A stretch of DNA of 32,557 nucleotides, from contig CAUDRX010000007.1 in the NCBI GenBank assembly GCA_958451915.1, forward strand, positions 1-32,557, read 5' to 3'. A program made the position numbers and the translations under genes. The notes beneath the pieces are model-generated. The model saw only the letters and a program-made list of their open reading frames with translations. It was not told the origin of the DNA and searched no databases. Below, piece by piece: positions 21,473 to 29,713 of this stretch (position 1 is the stretch's first letter; every line of letters starts with the position of its first letter). The stretch comes from an uncultured Peptococcaceae bacterium (lineage in GTDB: Bacteria; Bacillota; Peptococcia; Peptococcales; Peptococcaceae).

Positions 21473-23257
21473 ATGAAAAAGAAGCAACCAAGCAGTTTGT
21501 CCCGCATCCTGCGCTATGCAGGCGGGCACAGGCGGCTGACGATCCTGGGCTGTACGCTCTCAGCCCTTTCGGCGCTGTTGGGGCTCCTGCCGTATGTCTG
21601 TATCTGGCTGGTGGCACGCAGTCTGCTCACTGCCTGGCCGGAAGCACCGGCGGCGACGTCCCTCGGCCGCTATGGCTGGTGGGCGGTATGGGCAGCCGTG
21701 GGGAGCATCCTGGTCTATTTTGCGGCGCTGATGTGCACACACATCGCGGCTTTCCGCACGGCGCGCAACATGCGTCAGGCGGCAATGGCGCATGCGCTGA
21801 CACTGCCGCTGGGGTTCTTCACCGGCGGTCAGTCAGGCCGGCTGCGCAAGTTGATCGACGACAATGCCGGGCTTACGGAAGACCTTCTGGCGCACAAGCT
21901 GCCGGATCTTGCGGCCACGGTGGTGACGCCCCTTGCGGCGATCGTGATGCTGGTCTGGTTCGACTGGCGCATGGGGCTGCTCTGTCTGCTCACGATGGTG
22001 CTGGCCCTTGTCAGTATGGCGATGATGATGGGTGGCAAGAACGCGGGCTTTTTCCACCGCTACCAGCAGGAGATCGAGCGCATGAGCGGGGAGGCGGTAG
22101 AGTATGTGCGCGGTATTCCGGTGGTGAAAATGTTCCAGCAGACGGTCTACTCCTTCAAAGCGTTCTATGCGGCGATCAGGGATTACAGTGATCTGGCCAG
22201 CCAGTACGCGATGAGCTGCCGGATCGGCCAGACCTGCTTTCTCACCTGCATCAATGGCGCCTTTGTGCTGCTCATACCGGCGGCGCTGGTCCTTGCAGCG
22301 CAGGGAGACGTACGGCTGGTGCTCAGCAATTTTATCTTCTATGCGCTCTTTGCCCCAGCTTGCGGCGATATGATCAACCGTATCATGTATATGAGTGAGG
22401 CCGTTATGGAAGCCAACGAAGCCGTTGGGCGTCTCGATGAGATCCTGGGTCAGCAGCCGCTCGCGGAGCCGGCTGTCGCAAAGGCGCCAGGCTCTGCGGC
22501 GGTGGCCTTTGAACATGTGCGCTTCACGTATCCGGGGGCGCTGCGTCCGGCACTGGACGACGTCAGTTTTGCCGCTGCGCCTGGTCAGGTGCTGGCATTG
22601 GTAGGACCGTCAGGCGGCGGTAAGACGACGGCGGCGAGTCTGATCCCGCGTTTCTGGGATGTGGAGAATGGGCGCGTCACTGTTGGCGGCGTTGATGTGC
22701 GTGAGATGGATACACAGGCGCTGATGCAGCAGGTGGCGTTCGTCTTTCAGGATACGCGGCTCTTTAAGCAGAGCCTTCTCGAGAACATACGCGCTGCCCG
22801 TCCGGATGCAGACCGGGAAGCTGTGCTGCGGGCGGCGCATGCGGCCCAGTGCGATGATATTCTGGCGAAGCTGCCAAATGGACTGGAAACAGTGGTGGGG
22901 CCAGGCGGGGTCTATCTCTCCGGCGGCGAAGCCCAACGCGTGGCGCTGGCCCGTGCCATCCTCAAGGATGCGCCGGTCATCGTCCTTGACGAGGCAACAG
23001 CCTTTGCCGATCCCGAGAACGAACGTGAGATCCAGAAAGCCCTTGAGCATCTGACGGCCGGCAAAACGGTGATCCTGATCGCCCATCGCCTTTCAACGGT
23101 GCGGCATGCCGATGCGATCCTCGTGCTCGATGAAGGCCGCATTGTGGAGCGAGGCACGCATGAGGCGCTCCTGGCCCAGGGTGGGCTCTATGCCGGAATG
23201 TGGGCCGATCATCTGAAGAGTGCAAAATGGAAAATGGGAAAGGAGGCCCTCGCATGA
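21473..23257 (+). CDS. ABC exporter half-transporter, ATPase/permease fusion (subunit 1)
   Basis: 594 residues with AAGGAGG upstream. A six-helix type IV exporter domain (about 15-325) precedes the nucleotide-binding domain: Walker A GPSGGGKT (about 378-385), Q-loop VFQDTRLF, signature LSGGEAQ (about 482), Walker B VIVLDEAT (about 502), H-loop AHRLST. The D-loop reads AFADPENE, a variant common in the YbtP/IrtA-like and related exporters that work as heterodimers. The stop overlaps the next gene by four bases (ATGA), so the two subunits are made together. It could export drugs or peptides, or move siderophores inward as YbtPQ does; the substrate is not proven. Confidence 0.93.
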   Translation: MKKKQPSSLSRILRYAGGHRRLTILGCTLSALSALLGLLPYVCIWLVARSLLTAWPEAPAATSLGRYGWWAVWAAVGSILVYFAALMCTHIAAFRTARNMRQAAMAHALTLPLGFFTGGQSGRLRKLIDDNAGLTEDLLAHKLPDLAATVVTPLAAIVMLVWFDWRMGLLCLLTMVLALVSMAMMMGGKNAGFFHRYQQEIERMSGEAVEYVRGIPVVKMFQQTVYSFKAFYAAIRDYSDLASQYAMSCRIGQTCFLTCINGAFVLLIPAALVLAAQGDVRLVLSNFIFYALFAPACGDMINRIMYMSEAVMEANEAVGRLDEILGQQPLAEPAVAKAPGSAAVAFEHVRFTYPGALRPALDDVSFAAAPGQVLALVGPSGGGKTTAASLIPRFWDVENGRVTVGGVDVREMDTQALMQQVAFVFQDTRLFKQSLLENIRAARPDADREAVLRAAHAAQCDDILAKLPNGLETVVGPGGVYLSGGEAQRVALARAILKDAPVIVLDEATAFADPENEREIQKALEHLTAGKTVILIAHRLSTVRHADAILVLDEGRIVERGTHEALLAQGGLYAGMWADHLKSAKWKMGKEALA

Positions 23258-25002
23258 CGGAAAGATTGATGCATTGGTTTGCCCTCAGCGAAAAGGGCGC
23301 AAAAGATCTGGTCAAAGCGGTGATCTGGAGCTTTATCTGCAATCTTGGCCTGATGCTGCCGATCGGGGTGGTAATGTTCACCATCCAGACACTTCTGGAA
23401 GTGCTCGCCGGGACCCACTCGGCGATGGCCCGGTTTGGTCTGATCACGGCGTCTGCCGTTGTGGTGCTGGCACTGCTCTTTGTGCTGCATTGGTTCCAGT
23501 ATGCTTCCCTCTATCTGGCGACCTACCGGGAAAGTGCCAATCGCCGCGTGAGTCTGGCGGAAACGCTGCGCCGGCTGCCACTCTCTTTTTTTGGACAGCG
23601 CGACCTCAGTGATCTCACTTCAACGATGATCGCCGACTGCTCGGCGCTGGATCAGATGTTCTCGCATTATGTGCCGCAGCTCTTCGCCTCGGTCCTCTCT
23701 ACGACGGTGATCGGCATCTGCATGTTCTGCTTTGACTGGCGCATGGCGCTGGCGGTGCTCTGGGTGATGCCGGTGGCACTGCTCCTTACCGTGGGGTCAA
23801 AAAAGATCCAGGATGCCTTTGGCAGGCAGAACATCCTTGCCAAACGTGCCGTCAGCGAACACATCCAGGAAGGGCTGGAGACCGTCCGCGACATCAAGGC
23901 CTGCGGCCGTCAGGCGGCTTATCTGGACACGCTGCGGCAGAAGCTCGCTGCGATGGAGCACAGTGCCATCCGTTCGGAACTGGCGACAGGGGTCTTTGTT
24001 TGTTCGGCGCAGGCTTTTCTGCGCCTGGGACTGGCGACGACGGTGCTCGTCGGAGCGTCGCTCCTGCTCAATGGAGAACTCTCGCTGCTCTATTACCTGG
24101 GCTTTCTCTTTGCAGCAGCGCGGCTTTATGACCCGCTTGGCATTGTGCTGCAGAACATTTCGGCCCTCTTCAGCACAAAGCTCAAGATCGAGCGTATGCG
24201 CGCCATCCTGGAAGCACCGGTGCAGCAGGGGCGAGAAGATTTCACGCCAGAAGGGTATGACATCGTCTTTGAACATGTGGGTTTTGCCTATCAGGAAGGC
24301 GCCGGGGTGCTTGAAGATGTCAGCTTTACCGCCAAACAGGGCGAGGTCACAGCCCTGATCGGCCCTTCCGGCGGCGGCAAATCCACCGCCTGCAAACTGG
24401 CAGCGCGATTCTGGGATGTCGCCTCAGGCCGTATTACGCTGGGTGGCGTCGATGTGGCAACGGTGGACCCGGAGACGCTGCTCAGCCATTATGCGATGGT
24501 CTTTCAGGATGTGGTGCTCTTCCGCGATACGGTCATGGAGAACATCCGCCTCGGCCGTCGCGGTGCCAGTGACGAAGAAGTGATCCGTGCCGCTGTGGCC
24601 GCCCAGTGTGATGACTTTATCCGCCGTTTGCCGGAGGGTTACGACACCATCATCGGCGAGAATGGTGCCACTCTTTCCGGTGGCGAGCGTCAGCGCATCT
24701 CTATCGCCCGTGCCTTGCTCAAGGATGCGCCGGTGGTGCTCCTGGATGAGGCTACAGCAAGCCTTGATGTCGAGAACGAGAGCGCCGTACAGCAGGCCCT
24801 CTCCGAGCTCCTGCGCGGCAAAACAGTGCTCGTCATCGCCCATCGCATGCGCACGGTTGCCAATGCTGACCATCTCGTTGTGCTCGAAGGCGGCCGTGTC
24901 GTGCAGCAGGGCACACCGGCAGCACTCTATGCCGAAGGCGGGCTTTATCGCCGCATGGTCGATCTGCAAAATGCGAGCGCCGAGTGGCAGTTGAATGAAT
25001 GA
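23254..25002 (+). CDS. ABC exporter half-transporter, ATPase/permease fusion (subunit 2)
   Basis: 582 residues from the ATG at 23254 (AAAGGAGG upstream, overlapping the previous stop); an upstream in-frame start at 23200 would lie within subunit 1. The six-helix domain (about 20-310) is followed by Walker A GPSGGGKS (about 370), Q-loop VFQDVVLF, signature LSGGERQ (about 474), Walker B VVLLDEATASLD (about 494) and H-loop AHRMRT. Both subunits of the presumed heterodimer have an intact catalytic Glu after Walker B and a good signature, so neither site looks degenerate. It ends at a strong terminator. Confidence 0.93.
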   Translation: MTERLMHWFALSEKGAKDLVKAVIWSFICNLGLMLPIGVVMFTIQTLLEVLAGTHSAMARFGLITASAVVVLALLFVLHWFQYASLYLATYRESANRRVSLAETLRRLPLSFFGQRDLSDLTSTMIADCSALDQMFSHYVPQLFASVLSTTVIGICMFCFDWRMALAVLWVMPVALLLTVGSKKIQDAFGRQNILAKRAVSEHIQEGLETVRDIKACGRQAAYLDTLRQKLAAMEHSAIRSELATGVFVCSAQAFLRLGLATTVLVGASLLLNGELSLLYYLGFLFAAARLYDPLGIVLQNISALFSTKLKIERMRAILEAPVQQGREDFTPEGYDIVFEHVGFAYQEGAGVLEDVSFTAKQGEVTALIGPSGGGKSTACKLAARFWDVASGRITLGGVDVATVDPETLLSHYAMVFQDVVLFRDTVMENIRLGRRGASDEEVIRAAVAAQCDDFIRRLPEGYDTIIGENGATLSGGERQRISIARALLKDAPVVLLDEATASLDVENESAVQQALSELLRGKTVLVIAHRMRTVANADHLVVLEGGRVVQQGTPAALYAEGGLYRRMVDLQNASAEWQLNE

Positions 25003-25010
25003 TCTTCTGT

Positions 25011-25055
25011 GGGACAGTCTGTACAAAAAAGAGCAGACTGTCCCGCTTTTTCTTT
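25011..25055 (+). terminator. Terminator of the TetR-ABC operon
   Basis: An 11-bp perfect stem (25011-25021 with 25034-25044) then GCTTTTTCTTT. Confidence 0.87.
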
Positions 25056-25081
25056 GTCCGGGCAGGGCGCTCTGGTATAAT
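25053..25081 (+). promoter_or_regulatory. Promoter of GPP34 copy 2
   Basis: TTTGTC (25053-25058), 17 bases, perfect TATAAT (25076-25081) preceded by TGG (extended form). The -35 is weak and overlaps the terminator tail. Confidence 0.5.
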
Positions 25082-25112
25082 GAAAGCAATGATAGAATAG
25101 GAGTGGATGATC

Positions 25113-25763
25113 ATGTATACACTTACACAGCAATATCTGATCGGTGCTGTCAATGATAAGGGCAAGATCTCGACCTTTGAGCAAAATAAGATGATCGGCC
25201 TGATCCTGGCAGCCGTTCTGGAGCTGGAGCAGATCGGCGCCATCGCCATCGAGGAAAAGAAAGCAACCGCTCTGGCGGCGCCGGCTCCGGAACGCGCTTA
25301 TCTGATGCCGGTCTACGACTACATCCGCGAGGAAGCACCGGTAAAGGTCGACAAGGTGATCGATGCTTTTTACATGAGTCTCACCGGTAAGCGTTTCACG
25401 GCTCTTTTTGACGCCGTGATGGATTCTCTGCGGCAGGCGAAGTGTACCGAGAGAGTGAGCAGCGGCCTTTTTGGCAACAAGGAGAGCCTGGCGCCGAAGG
25501 ATAAGGTCGTCGCCGAGGTGATTGGGCATATCCGTGCCGAACTCCTCGACGATGATCCTGTGGATGAGGTGACAGCGGCAGTGGCGATGCTTCTTGACAA
25601 GAGCGATGCTCTCAAGGCCCATTTTGACCGTGAAGAGCGCAAGGCCATGAAAGCGCGCCTGCAGGAACTGGCGGCATCGCCGGAGGGCAAACTCGTGGCC
25701 GCAGCCATCCAGCGCATTGAAGGCTATGAGATGCTCTTTATCGTGACGACGGTCATGAACTGA
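25113..25763 (+). CDS. GPP34 (GOLPH3-like) family protein, copy 2
   Basis: 216 residues from the ATG at 25113, nine bases after AGGAG (an ATG at 25107 is too near). The start MYTLTQQYLIGAVNDKGKIS and the ILAAVLELEQIGAIAIEEKK segment (about 29-52) match the Firmicute GPP34 group, as does LMPVYDYIREEAPVKVDKVID (about 64-84). A SGLFGNKESLAPKDKVVAEVIGHIRAELLDD segment in mid-protein (about 113-143) is typical of this group and is missing or diverged in copy 1. Probably a soluble, helical, possibly membrane-peripheral protein of unknown role. It has its own promoter and stands between the ABC terminator and csoR. Confidence 0.82.
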   Translation: MYTLTQQYLIGAVNDKGKISTFEQNKMIGLILAAVLELEQIGAIAIEEKKATALAAPAPERAYLMPVYDYIREEAPVKVDKVIDAFYMSLTGKRFTALFDAVMDSLRQAKCTERVSSGLFGNKESLAPKDKVVAEVIGHIRAELLDDDPVDEVTAAVAMLLDKSDALKAHFDREERKAMKARLQELAASPEGKLVAAAIQRIEGYEMLFIVTTVMN

Positions 25764-25773
25764 GCGGTGGCGC

Positions 25774-25802
25774 TTGACAGCGTGGACCATCTGCGCGATG
25801 AT
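25774..25802 (+). promoter_or_regulatory. Possible csoR promoter
   Basis: Perfect TTGACA (25774-25779), 17 bases, GATGAT (25797-25802). The -10 box is weak. No CsoR-like dyad is seen here. Confidence 0.4.
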
Positions 25803-25835
25803 AAGAAGAGAAACTCAGAATAGGAAGTGGCTTTG

Positions 25836-26111
25836 ATGAAACAATGTATGGATTCAGACAACCTGCACCGGCGGTTGGCGAAGATCATCGGACAGGTACA
25901 GGCGATCGATCGCATGATCGACGAGGACGTGCCCTGCGAAGACATCCTTTCTCAGATCAACGCCGCCAAGCGCGCCTTGCACAAGGCTGGGCAGGTGGTG
26001 CTCGAAGGCCACATCCAGCACTGTGTGCGCGATGGCATCGAGCATGGCGACGCCGACCAGACCATCGCCAATTTCACGAAAGCGGTGGAGCGTTTCGCCA
26101 ATATGAATTAG
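25836..26111 (+). CDS. csoR: CsoR-type metal-sensing repressor (DUF156)
   Basis: 91 residues from the ATG at 25836, eight bases after AGGAAG. All-helical CsoR/RcnR/FrmR family. It has the copper(I) ligand set Cys-His-Cys at C34, H59 and C63 (VPCEDIL and GHIQHC), which in CsoR proteins defines Cu(I) sensing, and the family opening LHRRLAKIIGQVQAIDRMID. CsoR repressors leave DNA when copper binds and release a P1B ATPase gene. Here that ATPase is 1.6 kb downstream with a matching operator. FrmR and persulfide-sensing CstR relatives lack the His-Cys pair. It ends at a terminator. Confidence 0.93.
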   Translation: MKQCMDSDNLHRRLAKIIGQVQAIDRMIDEDVPCEDILSQINAAKRALHKAGQVVLEGHIQHCVRDGIEHGDADQTIANFTKAVERFANMN

Positions 26112-26130
26112 AGATACCTGGCAAATCAAT

Positions 26131-26164
26131 AAACACCCTGCAAGATCTGTCTTGCAGGGTGTTT
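26131..26164 (+). terminator. Terminator after csoR (possibly bidirectional)
   Basis: A 15-bp perfect stem (26131-26145 with 26150-26164), 4-base loop, TTT at the right. AT-rich ends on both sides could also stop the converging HXXEE transcript. Confidence 0.82.
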
Positions 26165-26210
26165 TGACGTTGGATAAATATCATATAGATGCGTATATGG
26201 CAGGTAAAAA

Positions 26211-26864
26211 CTATTTGTTCAGCAGTTTTTCCCTGATCCCGGATTTCCGCATATATTCTTCCGACCAGGCATCTTCATCCGGCGCATTTCTGTCGGATGT
26301 TTTCTTCATCGGAAGCATCAGGCAAACGAAGCCGACGATTGGAATGCAGCCGATAGCGAGTGCCCAATCCCACCAGTGAACGGTGAAATTTGTGTAAATA
26401 TAGATGATATAGGCAATGCATAGTGGGAAAAACAGTAATATGACGCTGGCAAGGCCGGGGTTATACACCGTTCCAGCCTTTCTATTGATCATGACACCGT
26501 GGACCAAAAACTGTGCCACACCAAAGAGCATGATACAAAGTCCGACCCATATGTACTGGTGGAAGATCAAAGCAAGGAGGTAGACCGGATACATGCAGCA
26601 GACGTTACAAACGAAAGCGCCTTTTTTGCTTAAAGGAACCCTGTCCGGTAATTCCTTCTCGCCCATGAACGTGATATTGCTGAATATCGGAAATCCACCG
26701 GGGATCGCGTATTCCTCAAATTGATGCACATGGAGCGCCATAACACTCATGTTCAGAAGCATATCCATCTCTTCGCCCCAGATCGCGAGGATATATGCTT
26801 CGATAACAAAAAGAATACCACCAACGAGAAACCAATGATCTCTGTACCAGCGCATTCTTTTCAC
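26211..26864 (-). CDS. HXXEE domain membrane protein
   Basis: 217 residues with AAAGGATG before the ATG. The motif HQFEE (H47, E50, E51), which names the HXXEE family, lies after the first membrane segments. Five or six membrane helices are visible (near 12-30, 85-103, 105-123, 138-160, 168-185). Function is unknown; these proteins are usually next to a TetR-type gene, as here. Base composition is visibly richer in A/T and the codon choice differs from the flanking genes, suggesting recent acquisition. It converges on csoR and is divergent from the TetR gene. Confidence 0.88.
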   Translation of the reverse strand: MKRMRWYRDHWFLVGGILFVIEAYILAIWGEEMDMLLNMSVMALHVHQFEEYAIPGGFPIFSNITFMGEKELPDRVPLSKKGAFVCNVCCMYPVYLLALIFHQYIWVGLCIMLFGVAQFLVHGVMINRKAGTVYNPGLASVILLFFPLCIAYIIYIYTNFTVHWWDWALAIGCIPIVGFVCLMLPMKKTSDRNAPDEDAWSEEYMRKSGIREKLLNK

Positions 26865-26905
26865 ATCCTTTCTGAATAATTTAGACGATCTGTTGTATAT
26901 TTCGC

Positions 26906-26934
26906 ATTATAATAACGTTGTAAGGCCATGTCAC
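26906..26934 (-). promoter_or_regulatory. Promoter of the HXXEE gene
   Basis: On the minus strand GTGACA (26929-26934), 17 bases, perfect TATAAT (26906-26911). It lies within the 110-base divergent spacer. TTTAGAC at 26880-26886 and GTCTAAA at 26955-26961 form arms of an inverted repeat at either side. Confidence 0.6.
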
Positions 26935-26974
26935 TGCACAGTTTTTCGTAAAATGTCTAAAAAAGAGGTCAGTC

Positions 26975-27529
26975 ATGAAGGATCTTTCCAGAACTCAAAA
27001 GCAAACGTATACTAATTTTATAAACGCATTTGTGGATGTATATGAGAAAGTCCCTATTGAAAAGATCAGCATCAAGATGGTCGCAGACCGCGCCGGGTAC
27101 AACAGGAGTTCTTTTTATCTGTATTTTTCAGATGTATATGCTTTGCGAGCGGCTGCTGAAAATGCGCTGATCCAGGAATTACAAAAAGATGTGGACGCCA
27201 TTCTCAGATCGGACACAGATATCCACGTCGATGATTTCATTGATTCGTTTGCGATGGTCTCTTCTCCGTATGCCAGACGGATACATATTTTTTGTCAGTC
27301 GGAAGCTTTTCGTCAACATCTTTTTGAGATCATAAAACCAATCTTCATGAAGATCAATGGCATCGCTGAAATGAACAAAAAAACCGAATATCTGCTTTCG
27401 CTTGTGTTCAGTATCATGCTGCACAACATCGATTATTGCTGCAACGATCAGAATGAAATGACTTTGCAGGAAGCGATCGAATATACCGGCGAGTTTATTT
27501 TGCCAGGCCTTCAAAACCTATTGTGCTGA
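26975..27529 (+). CDS. TetR/AcrR family regulator
   Basis: 184 residues with AGAGGTCAGTC before the ATG. The N-terminal helix-turn-helix is SIKMVADRAGYNRSSFYLYFSDVYALR (about 31-57, shown in part). The rest is a TetR_C-like ligand domain (SDTDIHVDDFIDSFAMV, about 78-94). It is AT-rich like its divergent HXXEE neighbour, and both probably form one acquired cassette; such TetR-HXXEE pairs recur in Firmicutes. A TAAAAT -10 box at 26949-26954 precedes it. The inducer and operator are not identifiable. Confidence 0.9.
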   Translation: MKDLSRTQKQTYTNFINAFVDVYEKVPIEKISIKMVADRAGYNRSSFYLYFSDVYALRAAAENALIQELQKDVDAILRSDTDIHVDDFIDSFAMVSSPYARRIHIFCQSEAFRQHLFEIIKPIFMKINGIAEMNKKTEYLLSLVFSIMLHNIDYCCNDQNEMTLQEAIEYTGEFILPGLQNLLC

Positions 27530-27665
27530 CAGGAGAGGCGCCTTTCCTGTGGTGAAACTGGTTTATCGTTGACAGGCAGAAAGGGAAGCGCAGGGCACAC
27601 GTTGTATCGAAAAACGATGTGCACGATATAAAATGACAGTGTATAAAATACACGTCTTTCCATTC

Positions 27666-27695
27666 TTGACATGCCCATACCCCTATGGGTATAAT
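27666..27695 (+). promoter_or_regulatory. Promoter of the P-type ATPase with CsoR-like operator
   Basis: TTGACA (27666-27671), 18 bases, TATAAT (27690-27695), both perfect. Between the boxes lies ATACCC-CTAT-GGGTAT (27677-27692), with the overlapping dyad CCCATA-CCCC-TATGGG (27674-27689). This fits the G/C-run TACCC...GGGTA form known for CsoR operators, placed so that bound repressor blocks polymerase. Confidence 0.82.
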
Positions 27696-27733
27696 ATAAG
27701 CATAAGCAAACCGCAGTGAAGGGGGATCAACTT

Positions 27734-29608
27734 ATGATAGAAAAACTGGAGGCCATCCTGGAATGGGGCGGCACAAAGAAAGACATCACATTCCTGATCA
27801 TTTCCGGGATCGCACTCTTGGCGAGCATCTTCCATCTGGATCTTTTTGGCATTGACCTGGCCTGGGTGGCGATCATCCTCTGTGGGATCCCGATCATCCT
27901 GGAGGCCATCATCGGTCTGGTAACGGCTTTTGACATCAAGGCAGACGTGCTTGTTTCGCTGGCGCTCATCGCTTCGGTCATCATCGGGGAAGATTTCGCC
28001 GCCGGGGAAGTGGCGTTCATCATGCAGCTGGGCAGCCTGCTGGAAGAGCTCACCGTGGCCCGTGCCCGCGCGGGCATTGAAAAGCTCGTGCACCTGACGC
28101 CGCGAACGGCGCGGCGGCTGGATGGAGAGAGGGAGACGGTGATCCCGGCTGAGCAGGTGCAGATCGACGACCTGCTGCGCGTACTGCCTGGTGAGACGGT
28201 GCCGGTCGATGGCATCATCACGAGCGGCCAGACTTCCATCAACCAGGCTGTGATGACGGGTGAATCCCTGCCGGTGGACAAAGGCGTTGGCGACGAGGTG
28301 TCCTCAGGGACGGTGAACCAGTTCGGTGCCTTTGACATGCGTGCTGTCAAAGTCGGCGAAGACAGCTCGATCCAGCGCATGATCCGTCTCGTGCAGTCGG
28401 TCGACGCCGGCAAGGCCAGGATCGTCAACCTTGCCGATCGCTGGGCCACATGGATCGTCGTCATTGCACTCACGGCGGCGCTGCTCACCTGGCTTATCAC
28501 TGGCGAGATCATCCGAGCGGTGACCATCCTCGTTGTTTTTTGTCCGTGCGCCCTTGTGCTGGCGACACCGACCGCCATCATGGCCGCTGTGGGCAATGTC
28601 ACCAGACATGGTTTCCTCGTGCGTGAGGGGGACGCCCTGGAACGTCTCGCTGCTGTCAAACACATCGCCTTCGACAAGACTGGCACCCTCACCTATGGGA
28701 CACCGGAAGTTGTAGCCGTGGAGGCGTTTTCGACACGTTGGCAGGAGGAGGATCTTTACCGCATTGTCACCAGCGCTGAGCAGCGTTCTGAGCATCCGCT
28801 GGGCAAAGCCATCGTGCGCAGCTACAAGGACCGCTTCAAACGGGCGGCTGTGCAGCCGGAAGAGTTCCGGATGATCCCGGGGCGCGGTGTTGCGGCAGTT
28901 GTTGAGGGGCACCGTGTGCTCGCCGGTAATGCAGCCCTCCTGGCGGACCATGGCGTGCTGATTGATGATGCTGCCAAGGCCCGGGTGGCTGCTTATCTGC
29001 AGAAAGGCTGCACCCTTACTTACATCGCTATTGACGGCGAAGCCGCAGGCCTCGTTGCGCTCTCTGATACATTGCGCGAAGACGCTGCTGCGACCATCCG
29101 GCGCATCAAAGACTGTGGTGTCTCGCCGATCCTCCTGACCGGCGACCATGCAGGTGCTGCCCGATATATGGCAGAACAGCTTGGCATTGATGAGGTTCAC
29201 GCCGATTGCCTGCCGGAGGATAAGCTTGCTGAGATCGACCGCTGCCAGCAGAAAGGCGAGCCTGTCTGCATGATCGGTGACGGCATCAACGATGCGCCGG
29301 CGCTCAAAAAAGCCATGGTCGGCATTGCGATGGGCGGCGTTGGCAGTGACATCGCTGTGGATGCCGCCGACATCGCCCTTGTTGATGACAAGGTCAGCGA
29401 ACTGCCGCATCTTTTGCAGCTTTCCAGGCGCATGATGTTCACCATCAAGTGCAACCTCACCTTTTCAATGACGCTGAACTTTGTCGCCATCATCCTTGCC
29501 ATTACCGGCGTTCTTAATCCCGTCGTCGGTGCCCTTGTGCACAACGCCGGTTCTGTCCTTGTCATCATCAACTCGGCCCTGCTCACTGGCTGGCATGCCA
29601 GGATCTGA
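27734..29608 (+). CDS. P1B-type heavy-metal-transporting ATPase
   Basis: 624 residues from the ATG at 27734 with AAGGGGGATC upstream; an in-frame GTG at 27716 lacks a site. Order: membrane helices, actuator domain with TGES (175-178), sixth-helix metal site CPC (270-272, VVFCPCALVLATPT), phosphorylation site DKTG (D314), the SEHPLG nucleotide loop (about 353), TGDH (469-472), GDGIND (515-520), and two last helices with NLTFSMTLNF and ALVHNAGSVLV (H603-N604). There is no N-terminal heavy-metal-associated domain and the N terminus is short. Exports a metal, most likely Cu(I) given the CsoR-type operator; but HN-AGS in the last helix is not the classical copper MxxSS, so Mn, Zn or Fe are possible. 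Confidence 0.92.
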   Translation: MIEKLEAILEWGGTKKDITFLIISGIALLASIFHLDLFGIDLAWVAIILCGIPIILEAIIGLVTAFDIKADVLVSLALIASVIIGEDFAAGEVAFIMQLGSLLEELTVARARAGIEKLVHLTPRTARRLDGERETVIPAEQVQIDDLLRVLPGETVPVDGIITSGQTSINQAVMTGESLPVDKGVGDEVSSGTVNQFGAFDMRAVKVGEDSSIQRMIRLVQSVDAGKARIVNLADRWATWIVVIALTAALLTWLITGEIIRAVTILVVFCPCALVLATPTAIMAAVGNVTRHGFLVREGDALERLAAVKHIAFDKTGTLTYGTPEVVAVEAFSTRWQEEDLYRIVTSAEQRSEHPLGKAIVRSYKDRFKRAAVQPEEFRMIPGRGVAAVVEGHRVLAGNAALLADHGVLIDDAAKARVAAYLQKGCTLTYIAIDGEAAGLVALSDTLREDAAATIRRIKDCGVSPILLTGDHAGAARYMAEQLGIDEVHADCLPEDKLAEIDRCQQKGEPVCMIGDGINDAPALKKAMVGIAMGGVGSDIAVDAADIALVDDKVSELPHLLQLSRRMMFTIKCNLTFSMTLNFVAIILAITGVLNPVVGALVHNAGSVLVIINSALLTGWHARI

Positions 29609-29614
29609 ACCCAT

Positions 29615-29646
29615 GCGCGCCCGCTTCGGCGAAGGCGCGCCTTTTT
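29615..29646 (+). terminator. Terminator after the P-type ATPase
   Basis: GCGCGC (29615-29620) and CTTC pair with GAAGGCGCGC (29631-29640) with a small bulge, loop GGC, then CTTTTT. Confidence 0.8.
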
Positions 29647-29674
29647 CGTTCTGGCGCAGGGGGGCGCAGCAGGG

Positions 29675-29680
29675 TATAAT
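29675..29680 (+). promoter_or_regulatory. Promoter -10 box of the small lipoprotein gene
   Basis: Perfect TATAAT, preceded by GGG; no good -35 at the right distance. About 34 bases before the start codon. Confidence 0.45.
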
Positions 29681-29713
29681 GGCTGTAGATCGATTAAAAG
29701 GAGGGGGTCTCCC

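Noticed and set aside
27529..27550. ACAGGA/TCCTGT inverted repeat after the second TetR gene as a terminator
   Set aside because: The inner part is itself a palindrome with no loop and no T-run follows, so termination is unsupported.
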